Source of the DNA: Acidobacteriaceae bacterium
Lineage (GTDB): Bacteria > Acidobacteriota > Terriglobia > Terriglobales > Acidobacteriaceae
Reading direction: 5' to 3'
Assembly: GCA_025361625.1 (NCBI GenBank)
Contig: JANYKL010000078.1
Coordinates: forward strand, 18,874 to 82,873
Length of the DNA: 64,000 nt
Shown here: piece after piece, positions 53,535-62,698 of the stretch
Position numbering within the stretch: the first letter of the stretch is position 1
Layout: each line of letters starts with the position of its first letter
Position numbers and translations under genes: made by a program
Notes under the pieces: model-generated
Seen by the model: the letters and a program-made list of their open reading frames with translations, nothing else
The model's database searches: none
Told to the model about the DNA's origin: nothing

Positions 53535-55229
53535 ATGAAACGATGTCTAACTCTCTTGTTTTTCGTTGCGATTTCGTTAACAGCGTTTGGCCAACCTAAA
53601 CCGGCGGCGGACCTCATCATTCAGAATGCGCGTGTGTGGACTGTTGACGCTTCGCAACCCGAGGCCGAAGCCGTAGCGATTCTCGGCGAACGCATCGTTG
53701 CAGTGGGCTCGAGCCAGCAAATCCAGAGCTGGAAAGGGACGCATACTTACGTCGTGAATGCGGGCGGCAAGCGGCTGCTGCCTGGCTTTAATGACGCTCA
53801 CGTCCATTTCCTGGACGGGGGGTTACAACTCGACAGCGTTCAACTCAACGATGCAACCAACGCGCAGGAATTTGCTCGACGCATCCGCGAGCGCGCCGCA
53901 AAGACGGCTAAAGGCGAGTGGATGTTGAACGGCGATTGGGACGAGACCAAGTGGACTCCCGCTGAAATGCCGACCAAGGAGCTTATTGATTCATCGACCT
54001 CCGATATTCCCGTTGCCGTCAGCAGATATGACGGTCACATGGTGCTGGCGAATTCTGCCGCGTTGAAAATTGCAGGAATCACTGCGCAGACGCCGGACCC
54101 GGATGGCGGAGTCATCATGCGCGACAAAAACGGCAACCCTACCGGCGGCCTGAAAGATGCCGCGCAAGACATGTTATTTAAAGCTATCCCTGCTCTAAGT
54201 CATGATCCCCGCCGCCACGCGATAGAGCGTGCTCTCGAACACGCCGCTTCAGTGGGCGTGACCAGTGTTCAAAACATGAACCCCGACTATGCGGATATCG
54301 CGATTTACAACGAACTGCTCGATGAAGGGAAACTGACGACGCGCATTTATGCAGCTCCGCTGATCACGCAGGTCGACGATCAGGTGAAGATCGGCATCAA
54401 GCGCGCTTTTGGAAGCTCCTACCTACGCATCGGCGCGTTAAAAGCCTATGCCGATGGCTCGCTTGGTTCGGCGACAGCTTATTTTTTCGAACCCTTTTCT
54501 GACAAGCCGGGCAATCGCGGACTACTTTCGGACGAAATGCATCCTGTCTCGCTCATGCGCGATCGCATGATGCGGGGTGATGATGCGGGACTTCAACTCT
54601 GCACGCACGCCATCGGAGACGCTGGAATATCTGCGATCCTTGATATCTATTCGGAGATCGAAAAGCAGCACGGGGTTCGCGAACGTCGCTGGCGTATCGA
54701 GCACGCGCAGCACATGGCGGCCAAAGATTTTGATCGTTTTTCTAAGCTGAAGGTTATTGCCAGCGTGCAGCCTTATCACGCTATCGATGACGGCCGCTGG
54801 GCCGAGGGTAGAATCGGTCACGACCGCGCGTCTCGTACTTATGCCTTCCGGACTTTTCTCGACCACGGAGTTAGACTGGCGCTGGGTACCGATTGGAGCG
54901 TTGCTCCATTAAACCCCATGCTCACGCTTTACGCAGCAACTACACGAGCCACGCTCGATGGCAAGAACCCCGGCGGATGGTTCCCTGAGCAGAAGCTAAC
55001 CATTCAAGAGGCGATCGAGGCCTACACGATGGGATCGTCATACGCTGAGTTTCAAGAAAAAGAAAAAGGCTCGATTACGCCGGGAAAGCTCGCAGATATG
55101 GTCCTGCTGAGCGACGACGTGCTGAAAATCGACCCTGTAAAAATTCGCGACGTCAAAGTTCTCAAGACGTGGGTCGGAGGCAAGTTGATCTTCGACGCCG
55201 ATGTTTCGCGCCATTCCGCGTCTAACTAG
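53535..55229 (+). CDS. Exported amidohydrolase, YtcJ-like
   Basis: 564 aa. A signal peptide (MKRCLTLLFFVAISLTAFGQ) leads to a metal-dependent amidohydrolase of the D-aminoacylase/YtcJ group: AADLIIQNARVWTVD, the metal motif LPGFNDAHVHFLDGGLQLDS, the barrel motif IGALKAYADGSLGSATAYFF, HAIGDAGISAILD, RIEHAQHMAAKDF and the Asp in LALGTDWSVAPLNPM. It probably works in the periplasm; the substrate (acyl-amide or similar) is unknown. Confidence 0.9.
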   Translation: MKRCLTLLFFVAISLTAFGQPKPAADLIIQNARVWTVDASQPEAEAVAILGERIVAVGSSQQIQSWKGTHTYVVNAGGKRLLPGFNDAHVHFLDGGLQLDSVQLNDATNAQEFARRIRERAAKTAKGEWMLNGDWDETKWTPAEMPTKELIDSSTSDIPVAVSRYDGHMVLANSAALKIAGITAQTPDPDGGVIMRDKNGNPTGGLKDAAQDMLFKAIPALSHDPRRHAIERALEHAASVGVTSVQNMNPDYADIAIYNELLDEGKLTTRIYAAPLITQVDDQVKIGIKRAFGSSYLRIGALKAYADGSLGSATAYFFEPFSDKPGNRGLLSDEMHPVSLMRDRMMRGDDAGLQLCTHAIGDAGISAILDIYSEIEKQHGVRERRWRIEHAQHMAAKDFDRFSKLKVIASVQPYHAIDDGRWAEGRIGHDRASRTYAFRTFLDHGVRLALGTDWSVAPLNPMLTLYAATTRATLDGKNPGGWFPEQKLTIQEAIEAYTMGSSYAEFQEKEKGSITPGKLADMVLLSDDVLKIDPVKIRDVKVLKTWVGGKLIFDADVSRHSASN

Positions 55230-55266
55230 CCGGGCATCTAATTGGCCGAAATCTGACTAGCCGATG
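55221..55266 (+). repeat. Three 15-16 bp units spanning stop and next start
   Basis: TCTAACTAGCCGGGCA (55221-55236, codons S-N-stop), TCTAATTGGCCGAAA (55237-55251) and TCTGACTAGCCGATG (55252-55266). The third unit ends in the start codon of the alpha/beta hydrolase. Confidence 0.88.
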
Positions 55267-56175
55267 AATCATGAAATTGAAGAAACCACAGCATTCAATG
55301 AGAGAAATCCCGGCCTCGTTGAGCGCATTTTCGCCGCAGGTGAAGTAAGTCTCAATTATGCCGAGGGGCCGCCGAACGGCCCTCCCCTGGTTCTGTTGCA
55401 CGGGCTCGGACGGCGCTGGCAAGTCTTTCTGCCGATTGTTCCTGCCCTGAGCTTGCGTTGGCACATCTTCATTCCAGACCTGCGTGGCCATGGCAAGTCT
55501 TCTCACGTTGCGCGTGGCTATCACGGCCCTCAATTCTGTGGTGATATAGCCAAGCTCCTGCGCGACCGCATCGGCAAACCCGCGATACTCTTCGGGCACT
55601 CTCTTGGTGGAATGCTGGCGATGTCAATCGCATCAGATTACGGCGATCTTGTGAGGGCGTTAATTCTCGGAGACAATATGATTGTCGGCCGTGACTTGCG
55701 CCATCCCATGTATACCGCGCTTTTCGCGGGTCTGCGAGATGCGGCTCGAACCGGAGGTTCGGTAGAGCAGATCGCTAAACAGATTGGCAGCATCATTTTG
55801 CCTGTGCCGGGGACGAGCGAATCGCTTGCGATTCGAGAGCTACCCGGAAACGACGAGCCCTACCTGCTGGCATGGGCTCGCTGCGTGCAGATGGTTGATC
55901 CTGACACTTACGAGATGACTCTCGATGGCTCTTCGCTGGAAGGGTGGAACGGGGAAAATGTTCTGCGAAAAATCAAATGCCCGACTCTACTCTTGCAAGG
56001 CGCTCCTCAAATGGGCGGGTTAATGTCAGATTCCGACGCAGCGCTCGCCGCCCGAATCTTGCCCCATCATGCGCACGTAAAGTTCAAGAACCTTGGACAC
56101 GCGCTTTTCATTCAACAGCCGGAACCCGTGCTGCGAGCGGTAAATAATTTTCTGGAATCGCTCGAAGTGTCGTGA
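55264..56175 (+). CDS. Alpha/beta hydrolase
   Basis: A 303-aa serine hydrolase with oxyanion loop LVLLHGLGRRWQVFLPIV, a nucleophile elbow FGHSLGGMLAMSIAS (Ser at about 122), an Asp region VNVRFRRS-like/LMSDSDAA and the His in NLGHALFIQQPE near the end. It has no signal peptide. The family covers esterases, epoxide hydrolases and others, so the substrate is open. Its stop abuts the lysA stop on the other strand with no gap. Confidence 0.88.
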   Translation: MNHEIEETTAFNERNPGLVERIFAAGEVSLNYAEGPPNGPPLVLLHGLGRRWQVFLPIVPALSLRWHIFIPDLRGHGKSSHVARGYHGPQFCGDIAKLLRDRIGKPAILFGHSLGGMLAMSIASDYGDLVRALILGDNMIVGRDLRHPMYTALFAGLRDAARTGGSVEQIAKQIGSIILPVPGTSESLAIRELPGNDEPYLLAWARCVQMVDPDTYEMTLDGSSLEGWNGENVLRKIKCPTLLLQGAPQMGGLMSDSDAALAARILPHHAHVKFKNLGHALFIQQPEPVLRAVNNFLESLEVS

Positions 56176-57471
56176 TTATTTTTCTATTCGAAGCTGATCC
56201 TCGACCGTCTCGCGCCGGCGAATCAGCTTGTACTCTGCTCCATCGACCAAGATTTCTGGCGGTTTTCCTCGGGTGTTGTAATTCGACCCCAGTACAGACC
56301 CGTAGGCGCCGGCGTCCATAATTGCGAGCAGATCGTTTTCATTCACGACCGGAAGTTTGCGATTGCGTGCGAAAAAATCCCCCGTTTCGCAAACCGGACC
56401 AACGACGTCCGTCGTTTCCTTCTTGCCGGAGGATGAGAGTCTCGCGGGAACTATCTGGTGGTACGCGCCATAGAGTGACGGCCGAATCAAGTCATTCATC
56501 GCGGCGTCGACTATAAGGAAGCGCTTCTTGCGGTTCGTCTTGCGATAGAGCGCCCGCGTCACGAGCGCGCCGGCGGGGCCGACGATCGACCGGCCCGGTT
56601 CAAGCAACAAATGCACTTTCATTCCCTGGAACGGCTTTGTAATGGCGCGAGCGTACGCTCCAATCTGTTTCGCGAAAGCTGTCTGTACTCCTTCGTAGGC
56701 GATCCCCAATCCGCCGCCCGCATCGACGAATTGAATTTCGTGGCCTTGATGAAGAAGCATCCGCACCAGTTCAGCAACACGCTCCATTGCCTCTGCGAAC
56801 GACTTCAGGTCGGTAATCTGGGATCCAATGTGCACACTCACGCCGGCGACACGCAGGAAGCGCTCTTTGGCTGCCTGCGCGTAGAGGGTTTTGGCTTCTG
56901 ATACGGGTACTCCAAACTTGTGTTGGCGAAGACCGGTTGAAATGTAGGGATGGGTCTTCGCCGAAACATCGGGATTGACCCTGATCGAAATTGCCGCTCG
57001 CTTCTTCAAACGCTTTGCGGTTGCGGCGAGCAAGTGAAGTTCTGACTCGCTCTCAACATTAAACAACATGATTTTCGAGCACAAAGCCAACTCAATTTCA
57101 GTTTCCGTTTTGCCAACGCCCGAAAATACCGCGCGCTCTGCGGCATGGCGATCGATGCGCAAGATGCGTTGTAGTTCTCCACCGGAAACGATGTCAAAGC
57201 CTGAGCCTTCAGCGGCGACCAACCGCAGGATTCCCAGCGTCGAGTTTGCTTTAACGGAATAACAGACGGTATGACGAAGATCCTTGAACGAGTGGGCAAA
57301 GGCTTGTAACCGTTGCCGGATCATCTGCGTCGAATAGACATAGAGCGGGGTACCGTAACGGCCCGCCAACGACGCCAATCTTATTTTTTCGCAATAAAGT
57401 TCTTTGTCGAGCCGGCCACGATACTCAAAAGCGGGGGGGCGAAGCCCGTGATGATTGATAGCCGCTGTCAC
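56176..57471 (-). CDS. lysA: Diaminopimelate decarboxylase
   Basis: The last step of lysine synthesis, PLP-dependent. 431 aa from GTG 57471: PLP Lys in CYSVKANSTLGILRLVAAEG, FDIVSGGELQRIL, RVNPDVSAKTHPYISTGLR with HKFGV, the dimer-loop LLEPGRSIVGPAGAL and catalytic Cys in VCETGDFFARNRKLPV, then MDAGAYGSVLGSNYNTRGKP. The start overlaps the stop of the upstream GAF-SpoIIE gene (GTGA), so the two are translated together despite unrelated roles. Confidence 0.95.
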   Translation of the reverse strand: MTAAINHHGLRPPAFEYRGRLDKELYCEKIRLASLAGRYGTPLYVYSTQMIRQRLQAFAHSFKDLRHTVCYSVKANSTLGILRLVAAEGSGFDIVSGGELQRILRIDRHAAERAVFSGVGKTETEIELALCSKIMLFNVESESELHLLAATAKRLKKRAAISIRVNPDVSAKTHPYISTGLRQHKFGVPVSEAKTLYAQAAKERFLRVAGVSVHIGSQITDLKSFAEAMERVAELVRMLLHQGHEIQFVDAGGGLGIAYEGVQTAFAKQIGAYARAITKPFQGMKVHLLLEPGRSIVGPAGALVTRALYRKTNRKKRFLIVDAAMNDLIRPSLYGAYHQIVPARLSSSGKKETTDVVGPVCETGDFFARNRKLPVVNENDLLAIMDAGAYGSVLGSNYNTRGKPPEILVDGAEYKLIRRRETVEDQLRIEK

Positions 57472-59246
57472 CGCGGCAGGCCAGGATCGGGTTTGACTTT
57501 AATCGCCAGCACGGTCTGATCGTCGAAGGTGTCGACGCCCGTCGCGTGGATCTTAACTGCCTTAAAGATGTCGCTCACTACACAGTCAGCCGATTTCTGC
57601 GAACAGTTGGCGACAATCTCCGCGACTCGATCCTGTCCAAATGAGTGCCCATGACGATTGCGGGCGTCGAGAATTCCATCGCTGTAGAAGACGAACAAAT
57701 CTCCGGGATTTGCTTTAAAGCTGAATTCGTCGTATTCGACTACATCAAACAATCCCAGAGGCAGCCCGGTGGCCTCAATAAAATTGACCTTCCCCTCGCG
57801 AAGATGGATGGGACGCGGCAATCCAGAATTTGCGATCAGCAACTCCCGTTTTTCGTCATCCCACACGGAATAAATGATTGAAACAAACTGGGCCGCAATA
57901 CGCCGCTCTGCCAGGGAAAGATTTACCGCCGAAAGCATCTCCGCCGGGCCTGGCTCAATCGGAGCATGCGATCTAAGAATTCCGCTGACCAGGGCGGCAT
58001 AAATGGCGGCGGGCGCGCCCTTGCCGCTCACATCGCCGATCGCTATACCAAGGCGCCCTTGAGAATAGGGTACAAAATCGTAGAGATCTCCACCAATCGC
58101 CCTCGCCGGAACAAACTTGGCGGCCACGTCGAGGTGGTTCATTTGAGGCGGAGAGGCAGGCAGCAGCCGGAACTGAAGTTCGCGGGCTAACGCAAGATCA
58201 CGCTCAAGGCGCTGCTCTTGCCGCTCAATTTCTTCGTAGAGCCGCGCGTTCTCAATGGCGATAGCGAGTTGCGCCGCCAGCGTGGTCAACACTCGCTTAT
58301 GGTCCTCGGTGAAATAGTTTTTCTTGACGTGCTCAAGATCCAACACGCCGATCACCTTCTCTTGGTAGATAAGCGGAACTGCCAATTCCGATAAAGTCTC
58401 GGGATTGACCTCGATGTAGCGGGAATCGCTTTTAACATCGCGCACCAGGACGCTTTCCTTTTGCTCGGCGGCATAGCCGACAACTCCTTGACCGATTGGA
58501 ATGTCATGCTTAAGGTGGAGCCGTTCTGCAAAGCGTTGTGAGAATCGGTGTTGTAACTTCTCCCCCGCCGCGTCGAGCAGCAGGATGCTAAACATTTGAT
58601 AGTCGATAAGCCGGTTAAGCAATTCGGCGATGCGCTTTAGAAGCTGGTCGAGGTTCAGAATCGAGCTGAGCTCGCGGGCAATTTCATTCAGCAGTAAAAG
58701 TGTGCGCGCCTGGCGGGTGACGCGCGTATGCAAGCGGGCGTTTTCAATCCCAACTGCCATACGTGAGCCGATCAGCGTCAGCAGCCGCTTATGCTCCTCG
58801 GTGAAATAGTTTTTCTCCCGGGCCTCGATATCGATGACGCCAATCACTCTGTTTTTTACGATCAGCGGCAGCGCGAGCTCTGACTGTATGTTGGGAAGCC
58901 CTTCGAGGTAAGAAGAGTGTTTTGTCGTATCCGAAACCAAAACTGTTTGCCTCGTCTGAGCGGCTAGGCCAGTCACCCCTTCGCCAACTTTTACGCGCAA
59001 GCGTTCCGCAACTCCTTCGGGATAGCCCACGTGGAAACGTACGTAGAGTTCCTGGAGCTGTTCGTTTAACAAAAAAATGGCAAAAATTTCGTAGTCGATG
59101 ACCTTGCGTACGATCTCCGCAACGCGCTTCAGCGATGTTTCCAGATCGAGCGTGGTATTCACCACGTCGGCAACTTCCAGAAGCAGAGGTTCTACTTCCG
59201 ATAGACGTTCGGGTGGCAAAGCGGACGTTTTCACAACCTCAATCAT
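57468..59246 (-). CDS. GAF-GAF-SpoIIE (RsbU-like) protein phosphatase
   Basis: 592 aa. Two GAF sensor domains (about 25-165 and 195-340), each with the conserved LALPLIVKNRVIGVIDIEA or LAVPLIYQEKVIGVLDLEH strand and the partner YFTEEHKRLLTLIG. A short coiled linker (QEQRLERDLALARELQFRLL) leads to a PPM/SpoIIE phosphatase with IGGDLYDFVPYSQ, AIGDVSGKGAPAAIYAAL and FVFYSDGILDARNRHGHSFG. Such proteins dephosphorylate anti-sigma factor antagonists to start a stress response; the partner is not nearby. Confidence 0.93.
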   Translation of the reverse strand: MIEVVKTSALPPERLSEVEPLLLEVADVVNTTLDLETSLKRVAEIVRKVIDYEIFAIFLLNEQLQELYVRFHVGYPEGVAERLRVKVGEGVTGLAAQTRQTVLVSDTTKHSSYLEGLPNIQSELALPLIVKNRVIGVIDIEAREKNYFTEEHKRLLTLIGSRMAVGIENARLHTRVTRQARTLLLLNEIARELSSILNLDQLLKRIAELLNRLIDYQMFSILLLDAAGEKLQHRFSQRFAERLHLKHDIPIGQGVVGYAAEQKESVLVRDVKSDSRYIEVNPETLSELAVPLIYQEKVIGVLDLEHVKKNYFTEDHKRVLTTLAAQLAIAIENARLYEEIERQEQRLERDLALARELQFRLLPASPPQMNHLDVAAKFVPARAIGGDLYDFVPYSQGRLGIAIGDVSGKGAPAAIYAALVSGILRSHAPIEPGPAEMLSAVNLSLAERRIAAQFVSIIYSVWDDEKRELLIANSGLPRPIHLREGKVNFIEATGLPLGLFDVVEYDEFSFKANPGDLFVFYSDGILDARNRHGHSFGQDRVAEIVANCSQKSADCVVSDIFKAVKIHATGVDTFDDQTVLAIKVKPDPGLPR

Positions 59247-59333
59247 AGCAGCCGATTCTCAGGTGTTCCTGCACGGTGATGAGCACTGATAAGTGCCCTG
59301 TCCAGATAATCGGGAAGCTCTTACCGCCGCCGA

Positions 59334-59891
59334 TCAGGGATTCTGCACAATGCACACATCGGGCAGATTGCGATATAACTCGGCATAATCCAAGCCATAG
59401 CCCACCACGTACTCGTCTGGAATGGTAAACCCGATGTAGTGCGCTTCGATCGGCAGTTTGCGGCGGGAGGGCTTATCGAGCAGCGCCGCGATGTGCAACG
59501 ACTTCGGCTGATGCGCCCGCAATAATTTCGAAATGTAGTTCAGCGTGAGTCCGGTATCGAGAATATCTTCCACAAGTATGACGTTGCGCCCTGCGAGAGA
59601 CTGATCTAAATCTTTCGTCAGGCGAACTTCGCCGAGAGAATCCCATGCCGCGTGCCCAGCCGGATCATCCCTCGCGATCGGACGGTTGCCGTAACTCGAT
59701 ACGCCAATAAAATCGAAGGTCGCATTTAAAGAAACATTGCGCGCCAAATCGCTCAAAAAAATCGCGGCGCCCTTCAACACTCCAACGAAAATAATCGCTT
59801 GGCCGCGGAAATCTCGGTCGATTTCTGCTCCCATTTCAGCGACCCGTTTCGCGATCGTCTCTCGTGACAGCAATACTTTGAGTTCGGGCAT
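59334..59891 (-). CDS. hpt: Hypoxanthine phosphoribosyltransferase
   Basis: Purine salvage: joins hypoxanthine or guanine to PRPP. 185 aa, with VLLSRETIAKRVAEMGAEID, IFVGVLKGAAIFLSDLARN, the PRPP loop VILVEDILDTGLTLNYISKL and PDEYVVGYGLDYAELYRNLP. Family length and order are normal. It starts at ATG 59891 and is a single-gene unit. Confidence 0.95.
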   Translation of the reverse strand: MPELKVLLSRETIAKRVAEMGAEIDRDFRGQAIIFVGVLKGAAIFLSDLARNVSLNATFDFIGVSSYGNRPIARDDPAGHAAWDSLGEVRLTKDLDQSLAGRNVILVEDILDTGLTLNYISKLLRAHQPKSLHIAALLDKPSRRKLPIEAHYIGFTIPDEYVVGYGLDYAELYRNLPDVCIVQNP

Positions 59892-60045
59892 TTAGGAGAC
59901 TTTTATACACGAGTTTGCGACCGACTGGAATGCTTCTGGTGGCTGCTTCGCGGTCGACCGTGTCTGGCGGGTTTGCGCACTTAGCCAGCACTAACTAGAA
60001 TGCTTAGTTCGGCCTTATTCTAGGGGTATTTTCGGGAGTATTACC

Positions 60046-60753
60046 GTGAATTTAAAAGGGATTGAACTGACCTGGCTAGGGCACGCCACGTTTCGCATTA
60101 AAACCCCGGAAAATAAAATCTTTTACGTTGATCCTTGGATTGCACACAATCCGATGTGCCCTGAGCCTGAGAAGAAGGTCAAGCAGATGGATGTGATGGT
60201 CTGTACCCACGGCCACTTCGATCATATTGGCGACGCGGTGGACCTCGGTAAAAAGCTCAAACCAATTGCGGTTGGCATCTTCGAACTCTGCACTTGGCTG
60301 CAGAAAAAAGGCGTCGAGCAGATTGCCCCCATGAACAAGGGGGGCACGCAGACGGTTGCTGACGTAAAAATCACCATGGTGCACGCCGTCCACTCGTGCG
60401 GCATTCAGGATGGCGACGAAATCGTCTATGGCGGCGAAGCTTGCGGATATGTAATGGAGTTCTCAAACGGAATCAAGATTTACCACGCAGGCGATACAAA
60501 CGTGTTCAGCGACATGGCAATGATTCGCGATCTCTATGCGCCAAAGATTGTCATGCTTCCGATCGGCGACCACTTTACAATGTCTCCACGCGAGGCTGCG
60601 TACGCCTGCAAGTTGCTGCAGCCGGAGAGGGTGATCCCGATGCACTTCGGAACCTTCCCGCAACTCACTGGCACTCCGGCAGAGTTACAAAAACTTGTTC
60701 CGCACGTCAAAGTGCTCGAGTTGAAACCAGGGGAAACTATTTCCGAGGCCTAA
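60046..60753 (+). CDS. UPF0173 metal-dependent hydrolase
   Basis: A 235-aa metallo-beta-lactamase-fold protein of the UlaG-like UPF0173 group. It has the metal motif CTHGHFDHIGDAVDLGKK, further ligands in MVHAVHSCGIQDG and IYHAGDTNVFSDMAMIR, and the late His in VIPMHFGTFPQLTG. It starts at GTG 60046 and has no signal peptide. Reaction unknown; members are often linked to lactone or phosphodiester hydrolysis. Confidence 0.9.
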   Translation: MNLKGIELTWLGHATFRIKTPENKIFYVDPWIAHNPMCPEPEKKVKQMDVMVCTHGHFDHIGDAVDLGKKLKPIAVGIFELCTWLQKKGVEQIAPMNKGGTQTVADVKITMVHAVHSCGIQDGDEIVYGGEACGYVMEFSNGIKIYHAGDTNVFSDMAMIRDLYAPKIVMLPIGDHFTMSPREAAYACKLLQPERVIPMHFGTFPQLTGTPAELQKLVPHVKVLELKPGETISEA

Positions 60754-60825
60754 TATCCGACGCTCAATGAAGGTCTATTTGAGTCGGGCCATGTACAGTT
60801 ATTCACGTTCGCGTAAGGAGTGTGT

Positions 60826-61488
60826 ATGAGCAGCAACCCGATCCGCCCTGAATGGCGCATGGGAGGAATTACTACCTCCCATGTTGAAGACTACCTTTAT
60901 GAGATGCTTCCCGTTCGTGATGAGGTTCTCACCGAGATGGAGGAAGACGCGACTAAGAACGACTATGCGATCGTGGGCCCGGTCGTCGCGCGTGTGCTCT
61001 ATCAGCTTGCGGTTATCAGCAAAGCTAAGAGAATTTTCGAAATGGGGTCCGCGATTGGTTATTCAACAGTTTGGTGGGCGCGGGCGGTTGGCGACGGCGG
61101 ACAAGTCGTCTATACGGACGGGGATCCCAAGCGGGCGGAGAAGGCGCGCTGCTACTTTGAGCGGGCGGGAGTCACCAATCGCATCCAAGTTCGCGTGGGA
61201 GACGCATTGGAATTTCTTTCCGAAGAGAAAAACCAGTACGACATTATCTTTAATGACGTCGACAAGATCGATTACCCCCGAGTTTTCAAATTGGCCATGC
61301 CACGTCTTAAGAGCGGAGGCCTTTTCATTTCTGATAACGTTCTTTGGAGCGGCAAGCTTCGCAACCCGAATCCCGATGCTCAGACCAAAGCCATTGCCGA
61401 GTTCAATAAGTTAATTTTTTCATCGCCCGATCTCTTTACGACCGTCCTTCCCATTCGCGACGGTGTGGCGGTTTGCATGAAAAAGTAA
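60826..61488 (+). CDS. Class I SAM-dependent O-methyltransferase
   Basis: 220 aa of the caffeoyl-CoA/catechol O-methyltransferase type. Motif I is IFEMGSAIGYSTVWWARAVG, followed by TDGDPKRAEKARCYFERAG, the metal site IIFNDVDKIDYPRVF and SGGLFISDNVLWSGKL. The start is ATG 60826, with AAGGAG five bases upstream; a GTG at 60820 is less likely. Bacterial members often modify small phenolics; the substrate is unknown. Confidence 0.9.
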   Translation: MSSNPIRPEWRMGGITTSHVEDYLYEMLPVRDEVLTEMEEDATKNDYAIVGPVVARVLYQLAVISKAKRIFEMGSAIGYSTVWWARAVGDGGQVVYTDGDPKRAEKARCYFERAGVTNRIQVRVGDALEFLSEEKNQYDIIFNDVDKIDYPRVFKLAMPRLKSGGLFISDNVLWSGKLRNPNPDAQTKAIAEFNKLIFSSPDLFTTVLPIRDGVAVCMKK

Positions 61489-61553
61489 TGGCCTCATGAT
61501 CCTTTCGGTCGCGTAACGGATGTTAAAATTGTCCTTCCGTCGCGCCAGCTCGA

Positions 61554-62642
61554 ATGAAAACTGTCAGCCAAGCACCAATCGAGCAAGTTCCCGAAATTCT
61601 TCCTCGCCCACAGGTAAGCTCCAGGCCAGGTTCCGCATACGATTTGCTTGTCGTAGGTGCAGGGCCGACCGGCATGGCCTGCGCAATTGAGGCTCAGAAG
61701 GCTGGATTCAACGTCGTAATTGTCGATAAGGGATGCCTTGTCAATTCCATCTACCACTATCCTAATAGTATGGTTTTCTTCACAACCCCTGAGTTGCTGG
61801 AGATTGGCGACATCCCCTTCACCACCGCGTCCCCTAAACCCAACCGTCTTGAGGCGCTCGAATACTACCGGCGGGTTGCCGAACGCTACGAATTGCAGGT
61901 GCGCCAGTATGAGTGGGTGAAGACAATCACCGGCAAAGATGGAGATTTTCGAGTGACGACGACCGATCGTCACAGCGCCATCCATGACTATCAGGCCCGG
62001 AAGATTGTGCTTGCCACCGGCTACTACGATCTGGCAAACAGGCTCGAAATTCCGGGCGAGGACTCCGAAAAAGTCTTTCACTACTATCGCGATCCGCACC
62101 CCTATTACGACGCCGATGTTCTGGTGATCGGCGGCAAGAATTCAGCCGCTGAAGCCGCGCTGGACCTTTGGCGTCATGGAGCTCGCGTAACCATCGTTCA
62201 TCGCGGCGAGAAGATGCACAACAACGTGAAGTACTGGGTGCGCCCTGACATCGATAACCGCATCAAAGCTGGCGAAATTGCCGCGTACTTCAGCAGCACG
62301 GTGCGGGAAATCAACAACGACTGCGTCGTTCTGCGCACGCCAGTAGGCCCGGTACGAATAAAAACCGACTTTGTCTTCGCACTCACCGGATACCATCCAG
62401 ACTATGATTTCTTGCGCAGTACCGGGATCGAACTTTCGAACGAACAACTACGCCCGGTGTGCGACCCCGAGACGCTGGAATCGAATGTTCCGGGAATCTA
62501 CGTTGCCGGCGTCATCGTTGCCGGGTCGCGAACCAGCGAGATTTTTATTGAAAACGGCCGCTTCCACGGAAAATTGATTGCCAACCACCTGCGCGAAAAA
62601 ATGGGAGGCGGCAACCAGAATCTTCCTCTCGACGCCACTTAG
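61554..62642 (+). CDS. ypdA: YpdA-family FAD/NAD(P)H oxidoreductase
   Basis: 362 aa with two Rossmann folds: FAD-binding VVGAGPTGMACAIEAQKAGF (about 32-51), VNSIYHYPNSMVFFTTPELL, and NADPH-binding VLVIGGKNSAAEAALDLWRH. The C-terminal FAD motif is VPGIYVAGVIVAG. YpdA reduces bacillithiol disulfide, which implies bacillithiol chemistry in this organism. The typical active-site Cys of thioredoxin reductases is absent, as expected. It precedes miaB by 56 bp. Confidence 0.9.
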   Translation: MKTVSQAPIEQVPEILPRPQVSSRPGSAYDLLVVGAGPTGMACAIEAQKAGFNVVIVDKGCLVNSIYHYPNSMVFFTTPELLEIGDIPFTTASPKPNRLEALEYYRRVAERYELQVRQYEWVKTITGKDGDFRVTTTDRHSAIHDYQARKIVLATGYYDLANRLEIPGEDSEKVFHYYRDPHPYYDADVLVIGGKNSAAEAALDLWRHGARVTIVHRGEKMHNNVKYWVRPDIDNRIKAGEIAAYFSSTVREINNDCVVLRTPVGPVRIKTDFVFALTGYHPDYDFLRSTGIELSNEQLRPVCDPETLESNVPGIYVAGVIVAGSRTSEIFIENGRFHGKLIANHLREKMGGGNQNLPLDAT

Positions 62643-62698
62643 TCTTAACCCTCGCCCTCCTCGCATCGGAGCCTCTCACGCTGGTTTATACTGAACCC

